A program made the position numbers and the translations under genes. Below are positions 56,471 to 64,000 of a stretch of DNA of 64,000 bases, in pieces (position 1 is the stretch's first letter; every line of letters starts with the position of its first letter). The stretch spans positions 4,712,001 to 4,776,000 of the forward strand of contig NZ_CP067412.1 of NCBI RefSeq assembly GCF_023375815.1, written 5' to 3'. This stretch comes from Pseudomonas sp. HS6 (GTDB lineage: Bacteria > Pseudomonadota > Gammaproteobacteria > Pseudomonadales > Pseudomonadaceae). The notes under the pieces were generated by a model. It was not told where the DNA came from. It did not search any database and worked only from the letters and a program-made list of their open reading frames with translations.

Positions 56471-57865
56471 TCAAACCGCGAAGATCTTGCCCGGGTTCAT
56501 GATGCCGTTCGGATCGAACACTGCTTTGACCGCTTTCATGTATTCGATTTCGACCGGCGAGCGGCTGTAGGTCAAGTAGTCGCGCTTGGTCATGCCCACG
56601 CCGTGCTCGGCGGAAATCGAACCGTTGTACTTCTCGACGGTTTCGAACACCCACTTGTTGACGGTGGCGCACTTGGCGAAAAACTCGTCCTTGCTCAGGT
56701 TGTCCGGCTTGAGGATGTTCAGGTGCAGGTTGCCGTCGCCGATGTGGCCGAACCAGACGATTTCGAAGTCTGGATAATGTTTGCCGACGATCGCGTCGAT
56801 TTCCCGCAGGAACGCCGGCACTTTCGAGACGGTGACCGAGATATCGTTCTTGTATGGCGTCCAGTGGGAGATGGTTTCGGAGATGTACTCGCGCAACTTC
56901 CACAGGTTCTGCAACTGGGTTTCACTCTGGCTCATCACGCCGTCCAGCACCCAGCCCTGCTCCACGCAATGCTCGAAGGTTTCCAGGGCGCTGTTGGCCA
57001 CTTCCTCGGTGGTCGCTTCGAATTCCAGCAAGGCATAGAACGGGCAGTCGGTTTCGAACGGTGCCGGGACATCGCCACGGCCCATGACCTTGGCCAGGGC
57101 CTTGTCGGAGAAGAATTCGAACGCGGTCAGGTCGAGCTTGCCCTGAAAGGCGTGCAGCACCGGCATGATCGAATCGAAATCGGCGGTGCCGAGGACCATC
57201 GCGGTCAGGTTTTTCGGTGCACGATCCAGGCGCATGGTGGCTTCGACCACAAAACCGAGGGTGCCTTCGGCGCCGATGAACAGCTGCCGCAGGTCATAAC
57301 CGGTGGCGTTTTTGATCAGATCCTTGTTGAGTTCCAGCACGTCGCCCTTGCCGGTGACGACTTTCATGCCCGCCACCCAGTTGCGGGTCATGCCGTAGCG
57401 AATGACCTTGATCCCGCCGGCATTGGTGCCGATATTGCCGCCAATCTGGCTGGAACCGGCCGACGCGAAGTCCACCGGGTAGTACAAATCATGTTCTTCG
57501 GCCGCGTTCTGCAATTGCTCGGTGACCACACCCGGCTGACAAACGGCGGTACGGTCAGTGAGGTTGATGTCGAGAATCTGGTTCATGTAGTCGAACGACA
57601 CGACCACTTCGCCATTGGCGGCTACGGCAGCGGCGGAAAGTCCGGTGCGGCCGCCCGACGGCACCAGCGCCACTTTGTGTTCGTTGGCCCAGCGGACGAT
57701 GGCCTGCACCTGCTCGATGGTCTTGGGGAACACAATGGCGCTGGGCGCCGGGGCGAAGTGCTTGGTCCAATCCTTGCCGTATGCGTTCAGGGAGTCGGCA
57801 TCGGTCAGGACCTTGCCAGGCTCGACCAGGGTCTTCAGTTCATCAATCAGGGCAGGATTGGTCAT
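56471..57865 (-). CDS. FAD-linked D-2-hydroxyglutarate dehydrogenase
   Basis: A 464-residue flavoprotein of the FAD-binding type 4 (VAO) family. PCMH FAD motif VPSGGRTGLSAAAVAANGEVVVS and NIGTNAGGIKVIRYGMTRNWV are visible, and the C-terminal metal-site segments GHIGDGNLHLNI and SAEHGVG follow. It is divergent from serA. In Pseudomonas this pairing recycles the D-2-hydroxyglutarate that SerA makes as it drives 3-phosphoglycerate oxidation, passing electrons to the respiratory chain. D-lactate dehydrogenase is the main alternative reading. Confidence 0.85.
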   Translation of the reverse strand: MTNPALIDELKTLVEPGKVLTDADSLNAYGKDWTKHFAPAPSAIVFPKTIEQVQAIVRWANEHKVALVPSGGRTGLSAAAVAANGEVVVSFDYMNQILDINLTDRTAVCQPGVVTEQLQNAAEEHDLYYPVDFASAGSSQIGGNIGTNAGGIKVIRYGMTRNWVAGMKVVTGKGDVLELNKDLIKNATGYDLRQLFIGAEGTLGFVVEATMRLDRAPKNLTAMVLGTADFDSIMPVLHAFQGKLDLTAFEFFSDKALAKVMGRGDVPAPFETDCPFYALLEFEATTEEVANSALETFEHCVEQGWVLDGVMSQSETQLQNLWKLREYISETISHWTPYKNDISVTVSKVPAFLREIDAIVGKHYPDFEIVWFGHIGDGNLHLNILKPDNLSKDEFFAKCATVNKWVFETVEKYNGSISAEHGVGMTKRDYLTYSRSPVEIEYMKAVKAVFDPNGIMNPGKIFAV

Positions 57866-58069
57866 CGACGGAACTCTCGAACAATTCATGGTCATCCTGA
57901 GAACGCTTCACGTCGCAGGAATGAGTGATTAGCGGGGCGGCTATGCTAGCATACCGACCCCGCAGGCCAGTGCCCAACGGCGGTTCTGCGGTGACGGCTT
58001 TCTTGTCGTCCGGGTCAGCGTCTGTTGACCATTTCCTGCCATTTTTCTCCGGGATACAGGTTTACGCAG

Positions 58070-59299
58070 ATGAGCAAGACTTCTCTCGATAAGAGCAAGA
58101 TCAAGTTCCTTCTTCTCGAAGGCGTCCACCAATCGGCTGTCGACGTCCTCAAGGCGGCGGGCTACACCAGCATCGAATACCTGACTGGCTCCCTGCCGGA
58201 AGACCAGCTCAAGGAAAAGATCGCTGACGCTCACTTCATCGGCATTCGTTCGCGCACCCAACTGACCGAAGAGATCTTCGATCACGCGAAGAAGCTGGTG
58301 GCAGTCGGCTGTTTCTGCATCGGCACCAACCAGGTTGATCTGAGTGCTGCCCGCGAGCGCGGCATCGCCGTTTTCAACGCGCCGTACTCCAACACCCGAT
58401 CCGTTGCCGAGCTGGTGCTGGCCGAAGCGATCCTGCTGCTGCGCGGCATCCCTGAGAAAAACGCTTCCTGCCACCGTGGTGGCTGGATCAAGTCGGCGGC
58501 CAACTCCTTCGAGATCCGCGGCAAGAAACTGGGCATCGTCGGCTACGGCTCGATCGGTACTCAGCTGTCGGTCCTGGCTGAAGGCTTAGGGATGCAGGTG
58601 TTCTTCTACGACACCGTGACCAAGCTGCCACTGGGCAACGCGACCCAGGTCGGAAACCTGCACGAGCTGCTGGGCATGTCCGACATCGTCACCCTGCACG
58701 TTCCGGAAACTGCTGCGACCCAGTGGATGATCGGCGAGAAGGAAATCCGCGCCATCAAGAAGGGCGGCATCCTGATCAACGCGGCACGCGGCACCGTGGT
58801 CGAGCTGGATCACTTGGCTGCAGCGATCAAGGACAAGCACCTGATCGGCGCCGCCATCGACGTGTTCCCGGTCGAGCCGCGTTCCAACGATGAAGAGTTC
58901 GAAAGCCCGCTGCGTGGCCTGGACAACGTGATCCTGACCCCGCACATCGGCGGTTCCACCGCTGAAGCGCAAGCCAACATCGGTCTGGAAGTGGCAGAGA
59001 AACTGGTCAAGTACAGCGACAACGGTACCTCGGTATCGTCCGTGAACTTCCCGGAAGTGGCCCTGCCGGCTCACCCTGGCAAGCACCGCCTGCTGCACAT
59101 CCACGAGAACATCCCGGGTGTGATGAGCGAGATCAACAAGGTCTTCGCCGAAAACGGCATCAACATCTCCGGTCAGTTCCTGCAGACCAACGAGAAGGTC
59201 GGCTACGTGGTGATCGACGTCGACGCCGAGTACTCGGAGCTGGCGCAAGAGAAGCTGCAACACGTCAACGGCACCATCCGTAGCCGCGTGCTGTTCTGA
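58070..59299 (+). CDS. serA: D-3-phosphoglycerate dehydrogenase SerA
   Basis: A 409-residue enzyme starting serine biosynthesis. NAD motif LGIVGYGSIGTQLSVLAEGLG, catalytic segments NAARGTVVELDHL and LTPHIGGSTAEAQ (His), and a C-terminal ACT domain (VIDVDAEYSELAQEKL). The E. coli-type form that can also reduce 2-oxoglutarate. Start at 58070 matches the family. Confidence 0.96.
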   Translation: MSKTSLDKSKIKFLLLEGVHQSAVDVLKAAGYTSIEYLTGSLPEDQLKEKIADAHFIGIRSRTQLTEEIFDHAKKLVAVGCFCIGTNQVDLSAARERGIAVFNAPYSNTRSVAELVLAEAILLLRGIPEKNASCHRGGWIKSAANSFEIRGKKLGIVGYGSIGTQLSVLAEGLGMQVFFYDTVTKLPLGNATQVGNLHELLGMSDIVTLHVPETAATQWMIGEKEIRAIKKGGILINAARGTVVELDHLAAAIKDKHLIGAAIDVFPVEPRSNDEEFESPLRGLDNVILTPHIGGSTAEAQANIGLEVAEKLVKYSDNGTSVSSVNFPEVALPAHPGKHRLLHIHENIPGVMSEINKVFAENGINISGQFLQTNEKVGYVVIDVDAEYSELAQEKLQHVNGTIRSRVLF

Positions 59300-59314
59300 T
59301 CAAACGCTGAGCGA

Positions 59315-59345
59315 CAAAAAAGGGAGCCCCTCGGGGCTCCCTTTT
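59315..59345. terminator. Terminator after serA
   Basis: The stem AAAAAGGGAGCCCC / GGGGCTCCCTTTTT with a TC loop and T-run serves serA and, from the other side, the convergent DUF4399 gene. Confidence 0.93.
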
Positions 59346-59362
59346 TCATGCCGGCGGAAAAG

Positions 59363-59788
59363 TCATTTCACCGTCACGGTGATCTTTTCCGAAACGATTG
59401 GCGGATCGAAGGCCATGTGGCCCTTGTCGCCCAGCTCCAGCTGCAAGGTGTGCTTGCCTGGCGTCAAGGTCAGCTCGGTTTCGGTCTGGGCCTTGCCGAA
59501 GTGGATGTGGTTGGTATCGGTCGGGATCACGCTGCCCGCCGGGACAATTTCCTTGGCATCGACCAGCAGGTGATGGTGCCCGGTGTTCGCGGTCGGGTCG
59601 CCGGCCGGTGCCAGGGCAATGCCTTTGACTTCAAACTTGACCTTGAATGTCTTGTCCACAACGGCACCGCTGCTCGGTTCGACGATACTCACTGAAGCAC
59701 CCGCCGGTGCCGGTGTAGCGGCGCTGGCCATCATCGAAGCACTTAACAGAAGCCCTGCCAAAGCGGCGCGTGACATGAATGTTTTCAT
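59363..59788 (-). CDS. DUF4399 exported protein
   Basis: A 141-residue protein with a signal peptide (1-23, MMASAA) and a DUF4399 domain. His-rich segments NTGHHHLLVDA and TNHIHFGKAQTE suggest a possible metal or ligand site. Periplasmic; function unknown. Confidence 0.85.
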   Translation of the reverse strand: MKTFMSRAALAGLLLSASMMASAATPAPAGASVSIVEPSSGAVVDKTFKVKFEVKGIALAPAGDPTANTGHHHLLVDAKEIVPAGSVIPTDTNHIHFGKAQTETELTLTPGKHTLQLELGDKGHMAFDPPIVSEKITVTVK

Positions 59789-59922
59789 TCTCTTCTCCAG
59801 TTTTTCCGTAAAATCCGCGCGGTCATGACAACTTCATGACCATTCGTTGTCGAAGGCACTCGACAACCATAGCAAAGCGAGCCTGAACAGCAGGCCGCGA
59901 CAATGATTTCAAAGGAGTGACC

Positions 59923-60486
59923 ATGCGCTTTCTGCCTGGCCTGATCTGCCTGCTACCCCTTCTGAGCCCGCTGGCTCATGCCGAACTGATTGACGACGTC
60001 TACGACCGTGGCGAGTTGCGCATTGCCCTTGAGGCTAATACACCGCCCTTCAATTTCAAGGACGGCGACACACTCACGGGGTTCGAGGTCGAGCTGGGGC
60101 AACTGCTGGCCAACGAGCTGGATGTTCGCGCCGATTTCATCGTCACCGACGAAGCCGATCTGCTCCAGGGCGTCGAAAGCGGCAAGTACGACGTCGCGCT
60201 CAACCACATAGCACTGACCCCGGAACTCAAGGATCGTTTCGACTTCAGCGAGCCTTACACGCAGGTCAATGCGCAGTTGCTGGCAAAAAAGGATAAGCAG
60301 CCTCGTCCATTGGTGCTGGTACAGACATTGGCTGAGGAAAAACCGAAGGTCGGGCCGCCGGTGGATCTGGCGATTCCATTTCAGAAGGGCAACCCGGCGT
60401 TTCACGCGAGTCTTGAGAATGCGTTGCAGCGGATCAAGGCGGATGGGCGGCTGGAGGCGTTGTCGCAGAAGTGGTTGAAACCTTGA
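59923..60486 (+). CDS. Shortened periplasmic solute-binding protein
   Basis: A 187-residue protein with a signal peptide (1-20, PLAHA) and the first lobe of a type-2 (family 3) amino-acid-binding protein (RGELRIALEANTPPFNFKDGDTLTGFEVELGQLLANEL; DRFDFSEPYT). The C-terminal helix ALQRIKADGRLEALSQKWL is also present, but about 75 residues of the second lobe are missing in between without a frameshift. No permease or ATPase gene is adjacent. The ATG follows an AAGGAG site. Either a decayed transporter part or a small sensor-like binding protein. Confidence 0.75.
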   Translation: MRFLPGLICLLPLLSPLAHAELIDDVYDRGELRIALEANTPPFNFKDGDTLTGFEVELGQLLANELDVRADFIVTDEADLLQGVESGKYDVALNHIALTPELKDRFDFSEPYTQVNAQLLAKKDKQPRPLVLVQTLAEEKPKVGPPVDLAIPFQKGNPAFHASLENALQRIKADGRLEALSQKWLKP

Positions 60487-60491
60487 AAGCC

Positions 60492-60667
60492 CCCTCACCC
60501 TAGCCCTCTCCCGGGGGGAGAGGGGACTGATTGGAGGATGCTTTAGAGATCCGCCGACCTGATGCTGCTCTGCCGAATCCATAATCGACTGTTTTTTTCA
60601 GGTCGATGTATAACGTCAGACCGCTCGGTCGGCCCCCTCTCCCTCCGGGAGAGGGCTGGGGTGAGGG
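60492..60667. repeat. Nested palindromic intergenic element, copy 2
   Basis: A 21-bp terminal inverted repeat with one mismatch (CCCTCACCCTAGCCCTCTCCC at 60492-60512 with 60647-60667) surrounds the same core TCAGGTCGATGTAT (60598-60611) as the copy at 33231-33399. Confidence 0.88.
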
Positions 60668-60680
60668 AAAGGATCCTGGA

Positions 60681-61166
60681 TCAACCCAAAGCGCCCAAAG
60701 CCACCGCCGCCTCAGCCAACTCAAGCTCACTGAAAACCTGCACACCATGGCGCTTCAGCAACGCCGCAGCAACCCCCTCACCACTCACCTTCACCCCACT
60801 GAACGTCCCGTCATACGTCAGCAGATTCCCGCACGATGGACTGTTGGCCTTGAGCACCGCCACACGAATCCCGTGTTTCTGCACCAGTTCCAGCGCCTGC
60901 CGCGCGCCGTCGAGAAACTGCGCACTGACGTCCTCGCCCTCGGTAGTAAGCACCGCCGCAAGGCCATCCAGCACTTCACTGCCCTGCCCGCCCGGAATCT
61001 CCGCCGCTGCCCGAGGCGTCGGCAAACCACCGGCCACTTCCGGGCACAGCGGCACGACACGCCCTTCGGCAATCCACTGTTCCAGCAGATCGAACGGCCC
61101 GCTTGCGCCACCGTCGTAACGCACGCGATGGCCCAGCAGGCAGCGACTCACGAGGATCTTCTGCAT
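60681..61166 (-). CDS. DUF523 protein
   Basis: A 161-residue cytosolic protein with the conserved Cys segments of DUF523: SRCLLGHRVRYDGG (N-terminal), PLCPEVAGGLPTPR, and LKANSPSCGN. The Cys pattern suggests a redox or metal centre; function unknown. Its start lies one base from the stop of the 2OG-oxygenase gene, so the two are probably co-translated. Confidence 0.85.
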   Translation of the reverse strand: MQKILVSRCLLGHRVRYDGGASGPFDLLEQWIAEGRVVPLCPEVAGGLPTPRAAAEIPGGQGSEVLDGLAAVLTTEGEDVSAQFLDGARQALELVQKHGIRVAVLKANSPSCGNLLTYDGTFSGVKVSGEGVAAALLKRHGVQVFSELELAEAAVALGALG

Positions 61167-61167
61167 C

Positions 61168-61791
61168 TCAGAACGGCTCGTTGCCACGGCGACGGAACCA
61201 GCCTGTCAGCGACAGCCGCTCGCGATGGGCCGGCAACACTTCGTGGGGCACTTCACCGGAGAGAAACACCACCAGACAACCGCCGGTAGGTTGCACGTCA
61301 TGGACGCGATCATTCTCCAGGTACATGCGCAACTGCCCGCCATCCTCCGGCAGCCAGCCGTCATTGAGGTAGATCACCGCCGAGACCATGCGCCGGTCAT
61401 CGTCGCGAAATCGGTCGACATGCTTGCGATAAAACGCACCCGGCGGGTACAGGGCGAAATGGCATTCGAAGTCTTCCAGACCGAGGAACAGTCCGCGATT
61501 GAGCGCCTCGCGCAGGCTGTCCATCAGGTTCAGATAACGGTCGCTGGCCTCGGCCTGACCGGGATCGATCCATTGGATATGGTCGCCGCGAATGCCCTCG
61601 CGGACCTCCGAAAACGGCCCGCGTCCAACGCCCGCCGGCGCCAGTTCACCTTCGGCATCACGTTTACGGCACTCGGCGGCTAGCGCGCGAGTCAGATCCG
61701 CAGGCAGGAAAATGTTCTGCTGCGACCAGCCACGCTCGGCCAGGTCGTCGACGATACGTAACAGCAGCGGGTGTTCAGAGGATATTTGCAT
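61168..61791 (-). CDS. 2-Oxoglutarate/Fe(II)-dependent dioxygenase (prolyl 4-hydroxylase-like)
   Basis: A 207-residue cupin-fold oxygenase. Iron ligands are visible as H-x-D in YRKHVDRF and a distal His in VPHEVLPAHRERLSLTGWFRR, where the later Arg binds 2-oxoglutarate. The family resembles prolyl 4-hydroxylases that modify proteins such as EF-Tu in Pseudomonas; the target here is unknown. ATG at 61800 is an alternative start. Coupled to the DUF523 gene. Confidence 0.85.
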   Translation of the reverse strand: MQISSEHPLLLRIVDDLAERGWSQQNIFLPADLTRALAAECRKRDAEGELAPAGVGRGPFSEVREGIRGDHIQWIDPGQAEASDRYLNLMDSLREALNRGLFLGLEDFECHFALYPPGAFYRKHVDRFRDDDRRMVSAVIYLNDGWLPEDGGQLRMYLENDRVHDVQPTGGCLVVFLSGEVPHEVLPAHRERLSLTGWFRRRGNEPF

Positions 61792-61908
61792 GGCGCGCAT
61801 AGTATGCCTGCGCCGGGAATTGCGACAGAGCCACGCGGCGGCTTGATACGAATTCTCGACAAGTACTGGCACCGCACGGAGAATAGTCCGCTGCTGACAG
61901 GAGTCCCT

Positions 61909-62661
61909 ATGCGCCGTTTGCTTTTTTCACTGTTGATGTTCTGCGTTTTGCCCGCCTGGGCAGACGGCCATGACCAGTTGTACAAGGTCGCCGGCTGGCC
62001 GGACCAACGCGCGCATTTCAATGACGCCCTGAACGCCGCGCAACAGCGTTACCAGAACAGCCTGCCGCCGGCGGTGTTTCAGGCGCTGGTGAATAACAGC
62101 AATCAGCGCTTCGCCCCTCAGGCCGTGGATCAACGAGCCGAAGCACAACTGCGCAAAAACCTCGCCGATCCAAAACCGGCCCTGTCGTTCTTTCAGTCAC
62201 CGCTGGGCAAGAAGATCGTTGCCGCCGAACTGCTGGCGACCCGTCGCGATCAATTGGCGAAAAACGCCAAGGGCCTGCCGAAGATGCCGGCCAGCGACAG
62301 TCGCCTGCTGATCATCGGCCACCTCGCCCAGGCCCTGCCCGCCCGTGAAGCCGGTGCCGAGGTCAGCCTGGCGATTGCCGGCGTGGCGGCGGACAGCCTG
62401 AGCTCGATGATCCCCGGCCTGCTCGGCGGCGGTCAGGCCCAGAGCATGCTCAATGGTCAGCGCCAACGGCTGATGGATCAGATCGGTACCGAACTGAACA
62501 ACACGCTGCTGTACGTCTATCGCGATTTGTCGGATGAAGAACTGGAAGAGTTCGCGACCTTTGCCGAGTCCACCGAAGGCAAAGCCTACTATCAGGCAGC
62601 GCTGGCGGCGATCCGCGCCGGGTTGGCCGTGGGGCAAAGTACTTCGAACCTCAATCAGTGA
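61909..62661 (+). CDS. DUF2059 exported protein
   Basis: A 250-residue protein with a signal peptide (1-18, PAWADG) and a C-terminal DUF2059 domain (LLYVYRDLSDEELEEFATFAESTEGKAYYQA). Helical periplasmic protein of unknown function. The start is fixed by an AGGAG site six bases upstream; the frame is open further upstream. Confidence 0.83.
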   Translation: MRRLLFSLLMFCVLPAWADGHDQLYKVAGWPDQRAHFNDALNAAQQRYQNSLPPAVFQALVNNSNQRFAPQAVDQRAEAQLRKNLADPKPALSFFQSPLGKKIVAAELLATRRDQLAKNAKGLPKMPASDSRLLIIGHLAQALPAREAGAEVSLAIAGVAADSLSSMIPGLLGGGQAQSMLNGQRQRLMDQIGTELNNTLLYVYRDLSDEELEEFATFAESTEGKAYYQAALAAIRAGLAVGQSTSNLNQ

Positions 62662-62662
62662 A

Positions 62663-63613
62663 CTAGGGATTGCGGCCCTTGATCCGCTTGTTCAAGAATT
62701 CGAAATATTCCTCGCGCATTTCCGCCGTCTCGTTGGCCAGGTGATGCCGCGCCTCCGCCAGCAGCAGAATCTGCGGCCGGTCGAACTTCCACTTCAGCAC
62801 TTGCAGGTTGTGCGGCCAATCCACCGTCATGTCCGCCTGCCCCTGAATGATCAGCGGCCGGCGCGGACTTTTCTTCGCGTATTCCACACGTTTGATCCAG
62901 CGTGACAACGCCCCGACCCACGCGGTCGGCAAGCGTTTTGGCTGCAAAGGATCGGCCTGCAGGAACGGCAGGAAATCCGGGTCGTTGGAGTTCTCGCTGA
63001 AACGTCGGGCGATGCCCCTGACAAAAGGTCTGAGCAGGTAATAACTGAACTGCGACCAGCCCCAGGCACGCGGCCGCACCAGCGGCGCCAGCAGGATCAA
63101 CTGACCTTGCGCCGGGCTGTTTTCGCCATGGTTGAGCACGTGATCGACAATGATCGCCCCGCCGGTGCTTTGCCCGCACAAGTGCCACGGCTGCGGCAGC
63201 GCAATCGAGCGCGCCTCGGCGAACAGGCCTTGCAGCGCGTCCTGATATTCAGAGAAGTCGCGGATGCTCGCCCGCTCGCCGCTGGACAACCCATGCCCCG
63301 GCAGATCGCAGGCAATCACCGCGAAGCCCTGATCCAGCGCCCACTCGATCACATGCCGGTACAGGCCGGTGTGGTCATAAAAACCATGCACCAGAAACAG
63401 CGTGGCCTTGGCTGTTTCCGCCGGCCACCAGCAATGGCTGACCAGTTCATATCCATCGACGTCGAACCGACCCATGCCGCGCCAGACATCGCGTTCCGGG
63501 AAGTCGGTCTTGTAAAACCGCTGATACGCCTTCGCCTCCTCGGACAACGGCTGCCACTCGGCCAACGGCTTGAGGCTCGCACGCAGATGATCGGGATTGA
63601 AGGCAGCAGACAT
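62663..63613 (-). CDS. Alpha/beta hydrolase, monoacylglycerol lipase-like
   Basis: A 316-residue serine hydrolase of the Hydrolase_4 (lysophospholipase) type. Oxyanion segment LFLVHGFYDHTGLYRHV, nucleophile elbow CGQSTGGA, and a late His in EARHHLANE are visible, as is ACDLPGHGLSSGERA. No signal peptide. Converges on the DUF2059 gene with two bases between the stop codons. Confidence 0.87.
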   Translation of the reverse strand: MSAAFNPDHLRASLKPLAEWQPLSEEAKAYQRFYKTDFPERDVWRGMGRFDVDGYELVSHCWWPAETAKATLFLVHGFYDHTGLYRHVIEWALDQGFAVIACDLPGHGLSSGERASIRDFSEYQDALQGLFAEARSIALPQPWHLCGQSTGGAIIVDHVLNHGENSPAQGQLILLAPLVRPRAWGWSQFSYYLLRPFVRGIARRFSENSNDPDFLPFLQADPLQPKRLPTAWVGALSRWIKRVEYAKKSPRRPLIIQGQADMTVDWPHNLQVLKWKFDRPQILLLAEARHHLANETAEMREEYFEFLNKRIKGRNP

Positions 63614-64000
63614 GGGCAATTCCAAAACGGTAAACGGACTTTATCGGCCTGCGATATTCATCTGTAGAAGCAAGCATGGCAAGCTTGGGGGCGCTCTCGA
63701 CTGATTTCCCCACCGCGTTGTCGCCTTAAAGCGAGCCAGGCAAGGCGCAGGCCGCTGGGAATGGTTGTTCCCTTTCCAAGGCCTGCAACGCAGGCTGGCT
63801 CGCTTTAAGGCACAACCCGAAGGGCCGGGCCTGCTGTTGTGCAGGGCTGCGTTGCTCGAAGCTTATTTGGAACAACCAAACCGCGCTTCTCGCGTCTTGC
63901 CCTGCACAACAGCAGACCCAGCGCGGCGGGGAAATCAGTCGAGAGCGCCCCCAGCCTTCGAGGATCGAAAACATGCGTTCGCCCTACCGCACCGCGTTGT
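63614..64000. other. Intergenic stretch at the right window edge
   Basis: 387 bases without a supportable gene. Most is the structured element. The last 11 bases (CACCGCGTTGT, 63990-64000) repeat positions 63711-63721 just inside the left terminal repeat, so part or all of another copy may begin at the window edge. Confidence 0.65.
63686..63953. repeat. 268-bp structured palindromic element
   Basis: A perfect 26-bp terminal inverted repeat (63686-63711, starting TGGGGGCGCTCTCGAC, with 63928-63953) encloses two hairpins. Hairpin A has a perfect 17-bp stem (GCCTTAAAGCGAGCCAG 63723-63739 with 63795-63811). Hairpin B has a perfect 17-bp stem (CTGCTGTTGTGCAGGGC 63831-63847 with 63899-63915). TGGTTGTTCC in loop A (63762-63771) is the exact complement of GGAACAACCA in loop B (63870-63879). 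No coding frame is supported. It could be a MITE-like element or a structured RNA or DNA. Confidence 0.85.

Overview
The window is a GC-rich chromosomal segment of a Pseudomonas, most likely of the P. fluorescens group. The evidence is the gene order thiS-mtgA-rpoH-ftsX-ftsE-ftsY-M16 peptidases-rsmD, laoR/laoCBA-coaD-fdx-mutM, ilvD, folA, thyA-lgt, ptsP-rppH, ilvA/rpiA and D2HGDH/serA. From memory, this follows the PAO1 block from about PA0316 to PA0380. The intergenic REP/REPIN palindromes (GTGGGAGC...GCTCCCAC) are those of the fluorescens group. No tRNA, rRNA, CRISPR array, transposase or integrase gene is visible.

Layout. 1-6 kb: thiS, a DUF423 membrane protein, mtgA, rpoH with a candidate AlgU promoter, and the overlapping ftsY-ftsE-ftsX operon. 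6-11.4 kb: a pair of M16 peptidases (one with the zinc motif, one without), rsmD, a YheT-like hydrolase and an AraC regulator. 11.4-17.7 kb: a mercaptopyruvate-type sulfurtransferase, then the long-chain alcohol oxidation system laoR / laoC-laoB-laoA with a clear operator palindrome, then coaD and a ferredoxin. 17.7-21.3 kb: an exported protein, mutM, an HDOD protein and an RlmI-like methyltransferase.

21.3-25.0 kb is the most unusual segment. It is an AT-rich insertion between core genes holding an operon made of a 23-codon peptide gene with a strong ribosome binding site, an 11-bp stem-loop, a SagB-type flavin dehydrogenase, an AurF-type diiron oxygenase with all seven metal ligands, and a Bcr/CflA-type exporter. 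The last three genes overlap. It looks like a small modified-peptide (RiPP-like) pathway without a YcaO enzyme. I do not recognise a characterised counterpart.

25.0-33.2 kb: ilvD, the phosphorylcholine phosphatase pchP, a TcyP-like cystine carrier, folA and a DUF2868/DUF3482 GTPase pair. 33.2-40.2 kb: an aminoethylphosphonate locus with a PhnZ-like HD oxygenase, a TIGR03364-type FAD oxidoreductase, a phnS-phnU-phnT ABC importer and a LysR regulator. 40.2-43.1 kb: cadA/cadR metal efflux with a MerR-type operator. 43.2-53.4 kb: thyA, lgt, a TauE/SafE permease, an NRDE protein, ptsP, rppH, a HAD phosphatase, a DUF2269 protein, ilvA and rpiA. 53.5-63.6 kb: two SdiA-regulated-like proteins, an FAH-family protein, a D-2-hydroxyglutarate dehydrogenase facing serA, and several small conserved genes. 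Two elaborate non-coding repeat types stand out: a nested palindromic element present twice (33.2 and 60.5 kb) and a 268-bp element at 63.7 kb with 26-bp terminal inverted repeats and two internal hairpins whose loops are complementary.
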